In this document: positions 62,676 to 64,000 of the stretch, one piece after another
Layout of the letters: every line of letters starts with the position of its first letter
Position numbering within the stretch: position 1 is the first letter of the stretch
NCBI GenBank assembly: GCA_003240695.1
Contig: QFNC01000005.1
Location: 1-64,000, forward strand
DNA from: Pseudoxanthomonas suwonensis
GTDB lineage: Bacteria; Pseudomonadota; Gammaproteobacteria; Xanthomonadales; Xanthomonadaceae
Direction of reading: 5' to 3'
DNA: 64,000 nt
Notes under the pieces: model-generated
Told to the model about the DNA's origin: nothing
The model's input: the letters and a program-made list of their open reading frames with translations, nothing else
The model's database searches: none
Position numbers and translations under genes: made by a program

Positions 62676-63473
62676 TCAGCGTCCGGTGAATGCCGGCGTG
62701 CGCTTCTGCAGGAAGGCCTGGGTGCCTTCGCGCATGTCCTCGGTGGAAAACACCAGACCGAATTGCGCCGATTCGTATTCCAGCGCTTCTTCCATGCCGC
62801 AGTCGGCACCGATGTTCACGCAGTCGATCATCCCGCGCAGCGCCAGCGGTGCGGACTTCGCCAATTGCCGTGCGATGGCTTGCGTGGCCTCGGCCAGTTC
62901 CGCGGCCGGCACTACCCGGTTCACCACGCCCAGCGCCAGGGCGCGTTCGGCGCTGATCGGTGTGCCCAGCAGGCACAATTCCAGCGCGACGGCGCGACCG
63001 GCCAGCCGCAGCAGGCGCTGGCTGCCGCCGAATCCGGGAATCAGCCCCAGGTTGATCTCCGGCTGTCCCAGTTTCGCCGTGTCCGCCGCGACGCGCAGAT
63101 GGCAGCACATCGCCAGTTCCAGCCCGCCGCCCAGGGCGAAACCGTTCACCATGGCGATGACCGGCTTGGGCATCTTTTCCACCCGTCGCATCATGCGCTG
63201 GCCGCGCAGGGAGAAGTCGCGCGCCTGTGCCGGCGTGAGTGCTGCCATCTCGCCGATGTCGGCGCCCGCAACGAAGGCCTTGCCGCCCGCACCGGTCAGC
63301 ACGATCACGCGCACGCTGTCATCCACTGCAGCGGCATCGAATGCGGCGTGCAGGGCATCCAGGGTGCGGCTGTCCAGTGCGTTCAGCTTGTCCGGGCGGT
63401 TGACGGTGAGGGTGCGGATGCCGTCCGCATCGCTGCGGGTCAACGGATTGGGGTGCGTATCGGCGGAAGTCAT
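62676..63473 (-). CDS. Enoyl-CoA hydratase/isomerase family protein
   Basis: 265 aa crotonase-fold enzyme. LTVNRPDKLNALDSRTLDAL opens the family pattern. The oxyanion-hole residues lie in KAFVAGADIGEMAA, and the crotonase signature IAMVNGFALGGGLELAMCCHLRVA follows. EINLGLIPGFGGSQRLLRLAG holds the second catalytic Glu region. MPLALRGM-type residues and FSTEDMREGTQAFLQKR complete the usual length. It likely hydrates enoyl-CoA in fatty-acid breakdown. It lies 39 bp upstream of the small gene before nth. Confidence 0.94.
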   Translation of the reverse strand: MTSADTHPNPLTRSDADGIRTLTVNRPDKLNALDSRTLDALHAAFDAAAVDDSVRVIVLTGAGGKAFVAGADIGEMAALTPAQARDFSLRGQRMMRRVEKMPKPVIAMVNGFALGGGLELAMCCHLRVAADTAKLGQPEINLGLIPGFGGSQRLLRLAGRAVALELCLLGTPISAERALALGVVNRVVPAAELAEATQAIARQLAKSAPLALRGMIDCVNIGADCGMEEALEYESAQFGLVFSTEDMREGTQAFLQKRTPAFTGR

Positions 63474-63651
63474 GCTGATCCTGACTGGGAAATGACGGGG
63501 AACCTGTGCGCCCCGGCCCTGTCTGTATGGCGTCAGTGGCGGTTAAGCGCTGGCGCCATTATCCTATCGCGTTGCTCGTGGCAGCCGGTTCCGCAGCCGG
63601 CGCGCGCTTCCCGCACGAATCCGATCCATCCCCTCTGGAGAATCCCGCCCC

Positions 63652-64000
63652 ATGAAGTTGCGTTTGCTCGCCGTCGCGCTGACGGCATTGACCCTGACGG
63701 CCGGTGCCGCCAGCGCCCAGGACACCAGCTCGGACAAGGGCAAGCTGAGCTACGCCTTCGGCTACGACCTTGGCCGCAACCTGGCCGAAAGCGGCGAGCC
63801 GGTGGACATCAACACCGTGATCAAGGCCGTGCAGGACGGCTATGCCAAGAAACAGCCCACCGTGCCGGTGGAGCAGCTGCGCAGCACGGTCGAGGCCTGG
63901 CAGAAGCGGCAGATGGCCAAGGCCAAGGCCGAGTTCGACAAGGCCGCGTCCGACAACAAGACCAAGAGCGACCAGTTCCTCGCCCAGAACAAGGCCAAGC
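63652..64000 (+). CDS. FKBP-type peptidyl-prolyl isomerase, N-terminal part
   Basis: First ~116 residues. The signal peptide (MKLRLLAVALTALTLTAGAA) ends near SAQD. KGKLSYAFGYDLGRNLAESG and the helix rich in Lys/Ala (QMAKAKAEFDKAASDNK) form the FkpA/Mip dimerisation domain that precedes the FKBP fold. The catalytic domain lies beyond the window. A CTCTGGAGAAT ribosome-binding site precedes the ATG. It is divergent from the enoyl-CoA hydratase with 178 bp between. Confidence 0.9.
   Translation, partial: MKLRLLAVALTALTLTAGAASAQDTSSDKGKLSYAFGYDLGRNLAESGEPVDINTVIKAVQDGYAKKQPTVPVEQLRSTVEAWQKRQMAKAKAEFDKAASDNKTKSDQFLAQNKAK

Overview
The window is a 64 kb piece of a high-GC gammaproteobacterial chromosome. 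Gene content and order point to the order Xanthomonadales (Xanthomonas/Stenotrophomonas/Lysobacter relatives): bc1 complex followed by sspA-sspB, tandem M13 (PepO-like) peptidases, an Oar-type TonB-dependent receptor, a Xanthomonas-style SIMPL protein and many ATGA/GTGA-type gene overlaps. This placement is inferred from gene order and protein character, not from a search. I saw no phage, IS element, CRISPR array, rRNA or tRNA. Most of the window is core chromosome.

Layout. 1-3567: 3' end of petA, petB and petC (cytochrome bc1), then sspA and sspB. 3605-5910: a small DUF3301 protein, then two tandem paralogues with two FHA-type domains and a C-terminal membrane anchor. 5944-7692 (minus): DUF922 putative protease, nadC, Trm112-like protein. 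7749-9910: purE, purK and a membrane protein. 9934-12327: sodB (minus), then grxD, a short-chain dehydrogenase-like protein and a MarC-family protein in an overlapping run. 12537-15788: large TonB-dependent receptor with a terminator. 15874-17313: ppnN.

17261-26844 is a type IV pilus region. A LytS/AlgZ-type histidine kinase (minus) is divergent from a complete minor-pilin operon (fimT, pilV, pilW, pilX, pilY1, pilE-like). A convergent GspH/FimT-like pseudopilin follows. 27053-28295: zur and a rhomboid protease whose C-terminus mimics the ClpX-binding tail of SspB. 28317-31056 (minus): a three-gene operon of CDC48-like AAA ATPase, membrane protein and TPR membrane protein. 31069-35402 (minus): two M13 metallopeptidases, one exported and one a lipoprotein. 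35561-38125: a beta-CASP metallo-hydrolase, then TauE/SafE-like and hemerythrin genes that each carry an apparent single-base frameshift.

38284-42468: a membrane Ser/Thr kinase with a short SUMF-like C-terminus, divergent from an unknown single-pass protein, and a DUF4442 thioesterase-like protein. 42476-50171: cnoX, a DUF998 protein and the classic leuS-lptE-holA-nadD-rsfS-rlmH cluster. 50298-52712: an unknown gene, tonB and a SIMPL-domain protein. 52831-58880: maf(yhdE)-rng-yhdP, the same neighbourhood as in E. coli. 59154-60383: an orphan acidic protein with a LysM-like domain and an internal duplication, preceded by a perfect TTCGC-N15-TTCGC (PIP-box-like) element. 60433-64000: an OprO/P-like porin, nth with a small partner, an enoyl-CoA hydratase and the start of an FKBP-type prolyl isomerase.

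The observations most worth a second look are the SspB-like tail on the rhomboid protease, the PIP-box-like site in front of the orphan repeat protein, the AAA/membrane/TPR operon, the tail-anchored FHA pair, and the paired frameshifts around 37.0-37.9 kb. No single locus here can be called a new defence or mobile system from the sequence alone.
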